Positions 1-7,680 of a DNA stretch of 64,000 bases are shown here, in pieces. Position numbers and translations under genes: made by a program. Source of the DNA: CCY15215 sp039194995. GTDB lineage: Bacteria > Cyanobacteriota > Cyanobacteriia > Cyanobacteriales > Spirulinaceae. The notes under the pieces are model-generated. The model did not search any database and was not told the DNA's origin. It saw nothing but the letters and a program-made list of their open reading frames with translations. The stretch spans positions 1 to 64,000 of the forward strand of contig JBCCVR010000008.1 in NCBI GenBank assembly GCA_039194995.1, written 5' to 3'. Position 1 is the first letter of the stretch; each line of letters starts with the position of its first letter.

Positions 1-750
1 GTTCAAGCTAACATCGAGGAAAATCTTTATTCCCTGCTCTTTTCTCTCCTCGATCGCGCCGAAACCACCTTTTCTAAAATTATTATCGCCATTGACGACC
101 TCGATAAAAAAGATACCTCCGCCGTCCAAGAAATCCTAGAAAATAGTCTCGATCTCTTCCGCATGGGAAAACGACGCGGTTTTATCATGACCGGACGAGG
201 ATTCACAAACTTGCAAGAAGCCTATTTAACAGCCTTGGGCATTTTTTCCGAGGATATTTCCCTCGAAGCGATGAAACCCAAAGAACTCTATCAAATCGCC
301 CTCAACTACCTCAATTTAGTCCGAGAAACGCCCCAAGATAGCCCCAAACCCTTCACCCCAGAAATCTTAAACCAAATCGTCAATTATGCCCACGGTAGCC
401 CCCGCCAACTCAATCTCATCTGTTACGATGTCCTCAAACAAGGGACTGCCCTCGAATGCGACAAGATCGACGCGGAAACCTTCCCGGAAATCTGGCAAAA
501 AGTCCGGAAAAAACTAGATTTTCTCACCCCGCACCTGCGCCGTTTAATGTCAATTATCCACCAAGCCGGCGGTATCGATGAAGATATTAGCGATCGCCAT
601 CTCGACGACCTCGGCGTATTAACCTTTGTCGAACTATTACCCGAACTCAAAAACCTAGAACAGGAAGAATTATTAATTCGCGTCGAAGATGAAAGCGGTT
701 TGCGCTTCATTCCTTCTCAATTATATGCCCCGCCAGAGTCACAGGAATAA
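1..750 (+). CDS. AAA/KAP-like P-loop ATPase, C-terminal part (5' end outside window)
   Basis: The reading frame is open from base 1 to the TAA at 748-750, so only the last 249 residues are present and the Walker A motif lies upstream. A Walker B-like stretch, IIIAIDDLDK, is at residues 27-36 of the visible part. It is followed by a sensor-1-like segment (RRGFIMTGRG) and an HGSPRQLNLIC segment that resembles the arginine-containing sensor-2 region of ORC/Cdc6-type or KAP-type AAA+ ATPases. The final 80 residues look like a winged-helix tail (DEDISDRHLDDLGVLTFVELL). Such proteins often couple ATP hydrolysis to DNA or protein remodelling, but the substrate cannot be told from this fragment. It is a soluble protein with base composition like its neighbours. 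Confidence 0.65.
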   Translation, partial: VQANIEENLYSLLFSLLDRAETTFSKIIIAIDDLDKKDTSAVQEILENSLDLFRMGKRRGFIMTGRGFTNLQEAYLTALGIFSEDISLEAMKPKELYQIALNYLNLVRETPQDSPKPFTPEILNQIVNYAHGSPRQLNLICYDVLKQGTALECDKIDAETFPEIWQKVRKKLDFLTPHLRRLMSIIHQAGGIDEDISDRHLDDLGVLTFVELLPELKNLEQEELLIRVEDESGLRFIPSQLYAPPESQE

Positions 751-939
751 CGTCAACCCCTCTTTCTTCTCTCTGCGTTCTCTGTGTCTGGTGTGGTTCA
801 TTTCCTGTATCATCATCTCGCGGTTTGCGTAGCGATCGCATCTTCATACAATCCTAATACATTCACTCCCTCTGAACAGTTGCGCGCTACCGAGAGCGAT
901 TATCATGGTAGACCCGAGACGGAATCAAGGAGAACCCCT

Positions 940-3528
940 ATGCTACAAGAGTATCGCCAACACGCCGCAGAACGCGCCAAACTCGGCATCCCTGCCTTAC
1001 CTTTAGATGCCGCACAGACCTCCTCACTCTGCGAAATGCTGAAAAATCCTCCCGAAGCAGAAAAAGAAGAGTTATTGATATTGCTGCGCGATCGCATTCC
1101 TCCTGGTGTCGATGAAGCTGCCTATGTAAAAGCGGGTTTTCTCACGGCGATCGCCAAAGGAGAAATCGAATGTCCCCTCATCTCCAAACAAGGGGCGATC
1201 GACCTGTTGGGGACGATGGTGGGGGGTTATAATGTACAATCTCTGGTCGAACTCCTCAACTCTCGTGACGAAACACTCGCCGCAGAAGCCGCCACAGCCC
1301 TCAGCAAGACGCTTTTGGTGTTCGATGCCTTCAATGATGTTTTGCACCTATCAGAGACCAATTCCTACGCCAAACAGGTGATTGATGCGTGGGCGAATGG
1401 GGCTTGGTTCATCAATAAACCCAAAGTTCCCGAAAGCATTACCGTTACAGTCTTTAAAGTCCCCGGCGAAACCAACACCGACGACCTTTCCCCCGCCCCT
1501 CACGCCACCACCCGCCCGGATATTCCCCTCCACGCCCTCGCCATGTTAGAGTCGCGGATGCCGGAAGGGTTGCAAACCATTGCAGAGTTAAAAGAAAAAG
1601 GTCATCCTGTCGCCTATGTCGGCGATGTTGTCGGTACCGGTTCCTCCCGTAAGTCTGCAATGAATTCTCTGTTGTGGTGTATTGGTGACGATATTCCTTT
1701 CATTCCCAATAAGCGATCGGGGGGCTATATTTTAGGCGGAAAAATTGCGCCGATTTTCTTCAATACGGGAGAAGACTCCGGGGCATTTCCCATCGAATGC
1801 GATGTCACTGCAATGAATACGGGAGATGTTATTACGATTCATCCTTACAAAGGCGAAGTCACCAACGAAGCGGGAGAGGTTATTTCTACCTTTACCCTCC
1901 AACCCGAAACCATTCTCGATGAAGTCCGGGCAGGCGGGCGTATTCCCCTCCTCATCGGACGCAGCTTAACGGATAAAACCCGCGAGGCATTGGGTTTAGA
2001 ACCGACAACGCTTTTTGTTCGTCCCACGCCGCCAGCAGATACGGGCAAGGGCTTTACTTTGGCGCAGAAGATGGTGGGGAAAGCCTGCGGATCGCCGGGA
2101 GTTCGTCCCGGAACATCTTGCGAACCGATGATGACCACGGTAGGCTCTCAGGATACCACGGGACCGATGACGCGGGACGAGTTGAAAGAACTGGCGTGCC
2201 TCGGTTTCAGTGCGGATCTCACCTTACAAACCTTCTGTCACACCGCCGCCTATCCCAAACCCGTTGACGTGCAAACTCACAAAACCCTACCCGATTTCTT
2301 TGCCCATCGGGGGGGCGTAGCCTTGCGTCCGGGAGATGGCATCATTCACTCTTGGTTAAATCGGATGCTATTACCCGATACTGTCGGCACTGGGGGAGAT
2401 TCTCACACTCGCTTCCCCTTGGGCATTTCCTTCCCCGCCGGATCCGGTTTGGTGGCATTTGCGGCGGCTTTGGGGGTGATGCCGTTGGATATGCCGGAAT
2501 CGGTTCTGGTTAAGTTTACCGGAGAATTGCAGCCCGGCGTAACCCTGCGGGATATCGTCAATGCTATCCCTTGGGTTGCTATGCAGGACGGGAAACTCAC
2601 CGTCGGGAAAGAGAACAAAATCAATGTTTTCAACGGGCGCATTATGGAAATGGAAGGATTGCCCGATTTGAAAGTAGAACAGGCGTTTGAACTGACCGAT
2701 GCAACGGCCGAGCGATCGTGTTCGGGGAGTACCATTAAACTCAGCGAGGAAACTGTAGCGGAATATTTGCGTTCCAATGTGGTGCTGATGAAAAATATGA
2801 TTGCACGGGGTTATACGGACTCTCGCACCCTGTTGCGTCGCATTGCCAAGATGGAACAATGGCTGGCAAATCCCAGTTTGATGTCTGCGGACGCGGATGC
2901 CGAATATGTGGATACGGTTGAGGTAAATTTAAGCGAGATTAAAGAGCCGATTGTAGCCGCACCCAATGACCCGGATAATGTGAAGTTAATGAGTGAATGT
3001 GAGGGAGATAAGGTCGATGAGGTGTTTATCGGTTCCTGTATGACCAATATCGGTCATTATCGCGCGGCGGCCAAGATTTTAGAGGGCGCGGGGACGGTGA
3101 AAGGTCGCCTCTGGATCTGTCCGCCTACTCGCATGGACGAACAACAGTTACGGGAGGAAGGCGTTTACGGTATCTTTGCGGCTGCGGGGGCAAGGACGGA
3201 AATGCCGGGTTGTTCTCTCTGTATGGGCAACCAAGCCCGCGTTGAGGACGGTGTGACAGTTTTTTCAACTTCAACCCGTAATTTTAATAATCGCATGGGT
3301 AAGGGCGCTCGCGTCTATCTTGGTTCGGCGGAATTGGCGGCGGTTTGTGCCTTATTGGGTAAAATTCCTACAGTTGAGGAGTATTTATCGATTGTTGCGG
3401 AAAAGGTGGATCCCTTTAAGGCGGATTTATACCGCTATCTGAACTTCAATGAAATTGAGAATTTTGAAGATTTCGGACGGGTCATTCCAGTGGAACACAT
3501 GCCGAAGTTAGAGGAGGCTTTGGTATAG
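940..3528 (+). CDS. acnB: Aconitate hydratase B (bifunctional aconitase / 2-methylisocitrate dehydratase)
   Basis: This enzyme interconverts citrate and isocitrate through cis-aconitate in the cytosolic TCA cycle, using a [4Fe-4S] cluster. The 862-residue product is nearly the length of E. coli AcnB (865) and aligns with it end to end from memory, beginning MLQEYRQHAAERAK. Cluster cysteines are visible as GSCMTNIG (Cys700) and CSLCMG (Cys758, Cys761). The active-site-rich stretches GDVVGTGSSRKS, SQDTTGPMTRDELK and DTVGTGGDSHTRFP are all intact. A longer frame opens at a GTG at 784, but the ATG at 940 is preferred because AAGGAGA lies 6 bases before it and the family's N-terminus starts there. 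A hairpin terminator follows the stop. It appears monocistronic. Confidence 0.97.
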   Translation: MLQEYRQHAAERAKLGIPALPLDAAQTSSLCEMLKNPPEAEKEELLILLRDRIPPGVDEAAYVKAGFLTAIAKGEIECPLISKQGAIDLLGTMVGGYNVQSLVELLNSRDETLAAEAATALSKTLLVFDAFNDVLHLSETNSYAKQVIDAWANGAWFINKPKVPESITVTVFKVPGETNTDDLSPAPHATTRPDIPLHALAMLESRMPEGLQTIAELKEKGHPVAYVGDVVGTGSSRKSAMNSLLWCIGDDIPFIPNKRSGGYILGGKIAPIFFNTGEDSGAFPIECDVTAMNTGDVITIHPYKGEVTNEAGEVISTFTLQPETILDEVRAGGRIPLLIGRSLTDKTREALGLEPTTLFVRPTPPADTGKGFTLAQKMVGKACGSPGVRPGTSCEPMMTTVGSQDTTGPMTRDELKELACLGFSADLTLQTFCHTAAYPKPVDVQTHKTLPDFFAHRGGVALRPGDGIIHSWLNRMLLPDTVGTGGDSHTRFPLGISFPAGSGLVAFAAALGVMPLDMPESVLVKFTGELQPGVTLRDIVNAIPWVAMQDGKLTVGKENKINVFNGRIMEMEGLPDLKVEQAFELTDATAERSCSGSTIKLSEETVAEYLRSNVVLMKNMIARGYTDSRTLLRRIAKMEQWLANPSLMSADADAEYVDTVEVNLSEIKEPIVAAPNDPDNVKLMSECEGDKVDEVFIGSCMTNIGHYRAAAKILEGAGTVKGRLWICPPTRMDEQQLREEGVYGIFAAAGARTEMPGCSLCMGNQARVEDGVTVFSTSTRNFNNRMGKGARVYLGSAELAAVCALLGKIPTVEEYLSIVAEKVDPFKADLYRYLNFNEIENFEDFGRVIPVEHMPKLEEALV

Positions 3529-3538
3529 TATAGTTTCA

Positions 3539-3562
3539 GGGTGAGTCTTCATTGACTCGCCC
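3539..3562 (+). terminator. Probable terminator of acnB
   Basis: Eleven bases after the acnB stop, GGGTGAGTC (3539-3547) can pair with GACTCGCCC (3554-3562) across a 6-base loop, with one G-T wobble. Only a weak T-rich stretch follows, so intrinsic termination is likely but not certain. Confidence 0.5.
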
Positions 3563-3571
3563 ATTTAATTC

Positions 3572-3731
3572 ATGATTTTGAATGCAATTGATATCAAATC
3601 CGCATGATTAATCGTAATTTGGGAGAGAGGGCGCAAGCATTGCGCCCCTACGGTAGATTACTGTGGTAGGGGCGTATCGCATACGCCCTCTTATTTGGGT
3701 TAATTAAACGGATTTGATATGATTTTGAATG
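3572..3731. mobile_element. MITE-like imperfect inverted repeat with flanking direct repeats
   Basis: The outer arms ATATCAAATCCG (3591-3602) and CGGATTTGATAT (3709-3720) are perfect inverted repeats. Pairing continues inward imperfectly for about 60 bases per side, through GGGCG and CCCCTAC blocks that each form small hairpins. The 13-mer ATGATTTTGAATG occurs at 3572-3584 and again at 3719-3731, which could be a target-site duplication. It has no coding capacity, and the size and layout fit a non-autonomous miniature element. Similar 'gagggcgtatgcgatacgcccctac'-like blocks are, to my knowledge, common in cyanobacterial spacers. Confidence 0.55.
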
Positions 3732-3820
3732 GCAACGATTAAAGAAAGATGTAGAAGGTGCAAAATTTGAGCGTGCATACGATCGCTTGATTTTACGTTA
3801 TGAATCATTTAAAAATTGTC
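3721..3820 (+). pseudogene. Possible 3' remnant of a lost protein gene
   Basis: Reading in frame from 3721 gives a stretch beginning DFEWQRLKKDVEGAKFERAY and continuing DRLILRYESFKN. It has the charge pattern of a real amphipathic helix rather than random translation. There is no upstream portion: the MITE-like element and acnB abut it directly. The frame then drifts into the signal peptide region of the next gene. It may be the C-terminal stub of a gene that was displaced. I do not recognise the family. Confidence 0.25.
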
Positions 3821-4489
3821 TTTTCCCTATTCCCGATCGCCTGTTGCCTCCTGCCGTTATTGCCTGCCGATCGCGCCGAGGCGATTTCTCAGCGCTGTTG
3901 GGAGATTCGGCGATCGCGTCAAATTCTGCGGGCGGAAGGATTGGACGATCGCAATTTAGCCATTCTTGAAAGGCGTTACTGTCGTCGCAACCGTCACTCT
4001 GTCGAGGAAAGTTCTACCTGTTCCCACCTCACGATTATGGCGCAATTGGCAGGAGTCGCAGAAGGAAACAGCGGTTTAGCGCGAATGGTGGCGGGAGAAG
4101 CGCAGATATCTTGTTCGGAATACACAACGCGGCGATCGGGGGTGTGGCGCTATCCTAACGGACAGGTGGTCAAGTTTGGCTCTTTGTGGCAGTATCCCAA
4201 TGGGCAACAGGTTCGCACCGGACGGGATTGGCGCTATCCTAATGGAGAATATGCCAGTTTTGGATCGGTGTGGAAGTATCCCAACGGGGTCAATGCTAGA
4301 TTTGGAGGCATTTGGTATACACCCAACGGCGATCGCCTCGATCGCGATCGCTTGCTATCTTGGGGTTGCACCTATGTCAGTCGCGAGGAATGCGATCGCT
4401 TTTTACGGGCAATGCAATCGGACGATCGCGATCGCGCTGATGCCGCCCTTGTAGCCCTTGCATGGCAAGCATACCGCAATCAAAGATGA
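3800..4489 (+). CDS. Exported protein with five 14-residue W-x-YPNG repeats
   Basis: The 229-residue product starts with a signal peptide (basic NHLK, hydrophobic core to about residue 22, Ala-x-Ala-like end at AEA, residue 28), so it is probably periplasmic or surface exposed. YPNG motifs begin at residues 118, 132, 146 and 160, with YTPNG at 173, giving a regular 14-residue period each led by Trp. This resembles MORN-like or beta-hairpin repeats that build short beta solenoids. The Cys residues at 33, 61, 74, 105, 190 and 198 may form disulfides. The C-terminal 40 residues are helical and rich in HIP1-derived DR dipeptides. I do not recognise a catalytic motif, and function is unknown. The gene stands alone. 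Confidence 0.7.
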   Translation: MNHLKIVFSLFPIACCLLPLLPADRAEAISQRCWEIRRSRQILRAEGLDDRNLAILERRYCRRNRHSVEESSTCSHLTIMAQLAGVAEGNSGLARMVAGEAQISCSEYTTRRSGVWRYPNGQVVKFGSLWQYPNGQQVRTGRDWRYPNGEYASFGSVWKYPNGVNARFGGIWYTPNGDRLDRDRLLSWGCTYVSREECDRFLRAMQSDDRDRADAALVALAWQAYRNQR

Positions 4490-4499
4490 AGAAAAAAGC
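4479..4499. repeat. 21-bp direct repeat, copy 1 (left of TA module)
   Basis: This 21-mer, centred on AAAGATGAAGAAAAAAG, is repeated exactly at 5202-5222. The second copy is the start-codon region of the 5-formyl-THF cyclo-ligase gene. The two copies enclose the toxin-antitoxin pair. Confidence 0.7.
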
Positions 4500-4531
4500 G
4501 ATCGTTTACTCTGTCGCCTTACAAAGAACAG

Positions 4532-4855
4532 TTAAATATCTTGATTTTCTAAAATCATTTCAATATTTCTCGCACCATGAAGAATTCTAATAATATCGAG
4601 GATCTCATCATTAAAAAGATAAAAGATTAAATAATTTTCAAAATCTTTAATCGGCCATTTTCGCAAATCTACCAGTGAAGGATTTTGAAGCGGATAAACA
4701 GAACCTATTCCCGGCATTATCGCCAATCGCGCGCAGGTTTGGCGCGTCGCATCAAAGAACTTTAATGCCGTATCAAAATTGTAGCGAGCAATATACTCAA
4801 AATGTTCGTCAATATCTTGGCTTGCTTGCGGTCTGATGAAAATTTTCTTAGACAT
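4532..4855 (-). CDS. ParE/RelE-superfamily toxin of a type II toxin-antitoxin pair
   Basis: The 107-residue protein has the ParE layout: N-terminal IRPQASQDIDEHFEYIARYN helices, a central FDATRQTCARLAIMPGIGS segment, then beta strands (VDLRKWPIKDFENYLIFYLF) and a closing IRILHGARN strand. ParE-type toxins poison DNA gyrase, while RelE-type toxins cut mRNA on the ribosome. The overall pattern favours ParE. It is the downstream gene of its pair: its ATG overlaps the antitoxin stop by one base (TAATG), indicating translational coupling. Transcription should be autoregulated by the antitoxin complex, as known for the family. The module sits between 21-bp direct repeats, suggesting an acquired cassette. 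Confidence 0.85.
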   Translation of the reverse strand: MSKKIFIRPQASQDIDEHFEYIARYNFDTALKFFDATRQTCARLAIMPGIGSVYPLQNPSLVDLRKWPIKDFENYLIFYLFNDEILDIIRILHGARNIEMILENQDI

Positions 4856-5112
4856 TATAACGATTGAGACGATTTCCGGGAGAGTTCAATTCGCTTTGCA
4901 TCCCACCAATCCTCTGTTGCTTCAATACTGTCTCCACTCTCTAAACCTTCTATCAGGAGTTCTTCGACTCTTGCAATTTTAGCTTGTTCTTGCTGGAGCA
5001 AATGCAAAATATAGCGATCGATAGATTCATGATTGCCTCGATCCACTTGTTGATTTAAGAAAGATTGAAGGGCTTTAGGTAGAGCAATGCTAATTGTTGT
5101 AGGATTGTCCAT
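4855..5112 (-). CDS. ParD/CopG-like antitoxin
   Basis: The 85-residue protein carries an N-terminal ribbon-helix-helix-type stretch (TTISIALPKALQSFLNQQVD) that would bind the operator as a dimer. The C-terminal tail is acidic and presumably flexible (EELLIEGLESGDSIEATEDWW), of the kind that wraps around ParE. It precedes the toxin gene with a one-base overlap, the usual antitoxin-first order. The EGLESG motif with a following acidic stretch matches the ParD family known from many cyanobacteria. The start ATG at 5112 sits about 45 bases inside a spacer that ends at the HIP1 site near 5153. Confidence 0.83.
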   Translation of the reverse strand: MDNPTTISIALPKALQSFLNQQVDRGNHESIDRYILHLLQQEQAKIARVEELLIEGLESGDSIEATEDWWDAKRIELSRKSSQSL

Positions 5113-5201
5113 CTCTATTTTTATTCAATTCATCTTTTTATTGTAACATTGCGATCGCAATGATGCTGCCTGCATTATCTTGTCACGATCGCGATATCGA
5201 A

Positions 5202-5222
5202 ATCAAAGATGAAGAAAAAAGC
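5202..5222. repeat. 21-bp direct repeat, copy 2 (overlaps start of cyclo-ligase gene)
   Basis: Exact partner of 4479-4499. It spans the ATG (5209) and first codons of the following gene, so the first copy looks like a duplicated 5' end of that gene. Confidence 0.7.
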
Positions 5223-5760
5223 CTTACGCCGTCAATTTTTACAGCAAAGACGGTCAATGACGCGGGAAAGCTGGCAGGAAAAGAGCGATCGCCTCTGTTC
5301 CCAATTACAAAATTTCCCTTTGTTCGCTTCGGCTACTACAATTTTCGCTTATACCAGTTTTCGCCAAGAGCCGGATTTGAGTTCCTTGTTTGCAAAGGAA
5401 AATAAACAATGGGGATTGCCTCGATGCGTCGATAAATCTCTCATCTGGCATCGCTGGCAGCCCGATAATGGACTGAAAGCGGGAGCTTATGGCATTTATG
5501 AACCCGATGCTAATTTACCCGTCTTAAACGCGAAAACAGTGGATCTAATTCTCGTTCCGGCGGTTTCCTGCGATCGCGCTGGGTATCGTTTGGGGTATGG
5601 GGGAGGTTATTACGATCGCATGCTGGCGTTACCAGAATGGCAGGATAAGCTAGCGATCGGGGTTGTGTTTCAATTTGCTCTCGTCGGCGAACTGCCGATA
5701 GATCCTTGGGATCGGCGCTTGGATGGCGTTTGTACGGAGGATGAGTGCTTTTTGTTATAG
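5209..5760 (+). CDS. 5-formyltetrahydrofolate cyclo-ligase
   Basis: This enzyme converts 5-formyl-THF to 5,10-methenyl-THF with ATP, salvaging the folate storage form for one-carbon metabolism in the cytosol. The 183-residue length is typical. The family signature GYRLGYGGGYYDRML (about residues 126-140) binds the triphosphate and metal. The N-terminal basic KKKALRRQFLQQRR helix and the central LILVPAVSCDRAGY stretch also match the family. The start is the ATG at 5209. The upstream 21 bases are duplicated on the far side of the neighbouring TA pair. No partner gene is adjacent. Confidence 0.93.
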   Translation: MKKKALRRQFLQQRRSMTRESWQEKSDRLCSQLQNFPLFASATTIFAYTSFRQEPDLSSLFAKENKQWGLPRCVDKSLIWHRWQPDNGLKAGAYGIYEPDANLPVLNAKTVDLILVPAVSCDRAGYRLGYGGGYYDRMLALPEWQDKLAIGVVFQFALVGELPIDPWDRRLDGVCTEDECFLL

Positions 5761-5802
5761 CCGTATGGTTAATGAACTGCGATCGCTTCGGGTCAGCACT
5801 CT

Positions 5803-5822
5803 ACTATGAGGTACCTCATAGT
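5803..5822. promoter_or_regulatory. 20-bp perfect palindrome, candidate operator of the globin gene
   Basis: CTATGAGGTACCTCATAG (5804-5821) is perfectly self-complementary and extends by one A/T pair on each side. It lies 58 bases before the globin ATG and after the stop of the cyclo-ligase gene, where a dimeric repressor or activator could control globin expression. It does not match the NtcA site (GTA-N8-TAC). The length and lack of loop argue against a terminator. Confidence 0.55.
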
Positions 5823-5880
5823 TATCGGTGAATGGTTTTGACAAACTGGGTTCTATCCAACCGATAGAGGCGATTTTCTC

Positions 5881-6330
5881 ATGGCGATTCAAACCGAATT
5901 ACTCGAAGCCAGCTTTGCTTTACTCCAAGAACGCAAAACCAGTTTTACCGATCGCTTTTACACGACATTGTTTGCAGATTACCCAGTTGTCAAACCTTTG
6001 TTTGCTCATGTGGATATGAACGAACAGCCCAAAAAGTTATTTGCGTCGCTGGTATTGGTGGTGAACAATTTGACTAAACCCGATGTTCTCACCGATGCAC
6101 TCAAAGGCTTGGGTACGAGACATATTAAGTATGGGGTTCTCCCAGAACATTATCCAATGGTGGGCAACACATTAATCAAATCAATGGCTGTAGTTCTCGC
6201 CGATCGATGGACTGATGAAATTGCAGGCGCATGGACGGAGGCTTACGCAGCGATCGTCGAGATTATGCTAGAAGGGGCAGATTATGCACCAGAAATTCTC
6301 GCCCCTTTCAATTCTGCCGATCTCCCCTAG
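5881..6330 (+). CDS. Single-domain globin (flavohaemoglobin-type haem domain)
   Basis: The 149-residue protein matches the haem domain of Vitreoscilla haemoglobin and flavohaemoglobins. It has the CD-corner Phe41 in VVKPLFAHVDM, an E-helix EQPKKLFASL with a candidate distal Gln, the proximal His81 in GTRHIKYGV, and the conserved HYPMVG segment right after it. No FAD/NAD reductase domain follows. Such globins bind O2 or NO and are used for NO detoxification or oxygen handling, requiring a separate reductase. The stop overlaps the stop of the convergent gene by 4 bases. A 20-bp palindrome in the leader suggests dedicated regulation. Confidence 0.9.
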   Translation: MAIQTELLEASFALLQERKTSFTDRFYTTLFADYPVVKPLFAHVDMNEQPKKLFASLVLVVNNLTKPDVLTDALKGLGTRHIKYGVLPEHYPMVGNTLIKSMAVVLADRWTDEIAGAWTEAYAAIVEIMLEGADYAPEILAPFNSADLP

Positions 6331-7082
6331 GGTCTCAGGGTGGGTAAGTTCTTTAATTGTTCCACTGTCTTGCGACCCAAACGCCAGTTTTCGACTAACC
6401 CGTTGCTAAAAATCAATTGCACCTCTAAAGTTTCCTCTGGAAGTTGCGCGATCGCCGCTTTAACGGGCAGTAAATCGAAGCGAGTTCCCCCCATGCTGCA
6501 TTCTACGGCCGAGACGCGGATGGTACGAATGCGTTGATTGTACCAGTGTCCCCGCCGATGATAAATCGGCTCCCAAAACGGATCGTAGAATGGATCGGCG
6601 ATCGGTTCGTAGCGCTCGGGAACGACCTCTACGGTTTGAGCGGGAGTCGCGATCGCCTTTTGTTCTAACGTCACCAGAGGGCGATCGCCAGCCATTAAGA
6701 TTGCTTTTTCTAGTGTTGCACCCACCAGATCGGGGTTGCGGAAACAATAAAACACCGCCGCTTGCAGGAAATTTTGCTCGGGAATGTCTCCCCAGAAACT
6801 ATAAAAACCCACATCATTGTAGCGAGCGTTAAAGTCTCGATCTTTTACACCATAACCCGTTATGCTCTCGTCTAAGGTTAGGGAAAAAAGCTGACTGTAG
6901 GGAGCTTTGCGAATCGTTGTCAATACGTTCGATTCTAAGGATAAGACTTCTTGCAGCAATTCTGTCTCGATATCGTTTTGGGTATGGGCAGATGCGGACT
7001 GGATCGATGCGCCGAGTCCCCAACCCAACAGAGCGATCGCTACTCCCGCTCCCATCTTCCAAGGTTTTAACACTGACAGCAT
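6327..7082 (-). CDS. Exported protein of unknown function
   Basis: The 251-residue product has a clear signal peptide (MLSVLKPWKMGAGVAIALLG, ending at SASAH), so it is periplasmic or outer-membrane-associated. The mature part contains an acidic N-terminal helix, a DRDFNARYNDVGFYSFWGDIPEQ segment and two Cys (YCFRNP, VECSMGG) that could form a disulfide. A C-terminal beta-rich region ends in VENWRLGRKTVEQL. I do not recognise the domain. The start is the ATG at 7082; a TTG at 7088 is in frame just upstream. It is convergent with the globin, sharing 4 bases of the two 3' ends. Confidence 0.7.
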   Translation of the reverse strand: MLSVLKPWKMGAGVAIALLGWGLGASIQSASAHTQNDIETELLQEVLSLESNVLTTIRKAPYSQLFSLTLDESITGYGVKDRDFNARYNDVGFYSFWGDIPEQNFLQAAVFYCFRNPDLVGATLEKAILMAGDRPLVTLEQKAIATPAQTVEVVPERYEPIADPFYDPFWEPIYHRRGHWYNQRIRTIRVSAVECSMGGTRFDLLPVKAAIAQLPEETLEVQLIFSNGLVENWRLGRKTVEQLKNLPTLRP

Positions 7083-7139
7083 AATCAAAAATTCCTCAAC
7101 GATTTTATGCGAGAAAAATGGCTGGATGCCCCCTCATTT

Positions 7140-7511
7140 TCACATCTGCAAAAGACGGATACTCTCGATAACTAAAAGAATTGCCCAAACGATAATACTC
7201 AAACCCGTTGCGGCGGCTGCAATATCTTTAACGACTCCAATATGCTCGTTATAGTTCGGTTCCACAAAATCGCACAAAACCTCGATCGCGCTATTATACA
7301 ATTCGGAAATTAGCATTAGCCCCATCGCTAACAACAGCACGCTAAAGTCTATCCAGTGTCGAAAATAGAAGGTAATTCCTAAAACAGGGATTGACAAAAT
7401 GACCTTATACGCAACGCTGAAGTCCGTCGCGATCGCAACCTGAAGACCTGACAAAATTACTTTAAATTTTCCGATGGGGCGATAGCCCGACGAACGAAAC
7501 CGCTTAGACAT
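7140..7511 (-). CDS. dgkA: Diacylglycerol kinase (DgkA family, prokaryotic)
   Basis: This small integral membrane enzyme phosphorylates diacylglycerol or undecaprenol with ATP, recycling lipids from envelope biogenesis. The 123-residue protein has three predicted membrane helices. It carries the family signature SELYNSAIEVLCDFV and the downstream KDIAAAATGLS with the catalytic and metal-binding acidic residues. The N-terminal RPIGKFKVILSGLQVAIATD amphipathic helix is typical of cyanobacterial and Gram-positive forms. The next gene upstream on this strand is not coupled; the spacer to the cation pump (divergent) is 169 bases and holds HIP1 sites only. Confidence 0.92.
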   Translation of the reverse strand: MSKRFRSSGYRPIGKFKVILSGLQVAIATDFSVAYKVILSIPVLGITFYFRHWIDFSVLLLAMGLMLISELYNSAIEVLCDFVEPNYNEHIGVVKDIAAAATGLSIIVWAILLVIESIRLLQM

Positions 7512-7680
7512 GGCCGAAGTATCAAGGAGTTATCTCGATTTTACTGAAGGCAGGCAAGAATGGCAGAACGAGAGGCTCAGATTGCAATAATTTAAGATTG
7601 TCAACCGCGCGATCGCCGATCGCGCAAGATATGATGGTGATTGAAGACGATGTGTATAATCGTTGGAGGATATAATCATC

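Noticed and set aside
784..939. Upstream GTG start for aconitase
   Set aside because: The extra 52 residues do not match the family and the ATG at 940 has a good ribosome site.
2371..2859. 162-residue antisense frame in acnB
   Set aside because: Fully inside aconitase in the opposite strand, composition explained by acnB codons.
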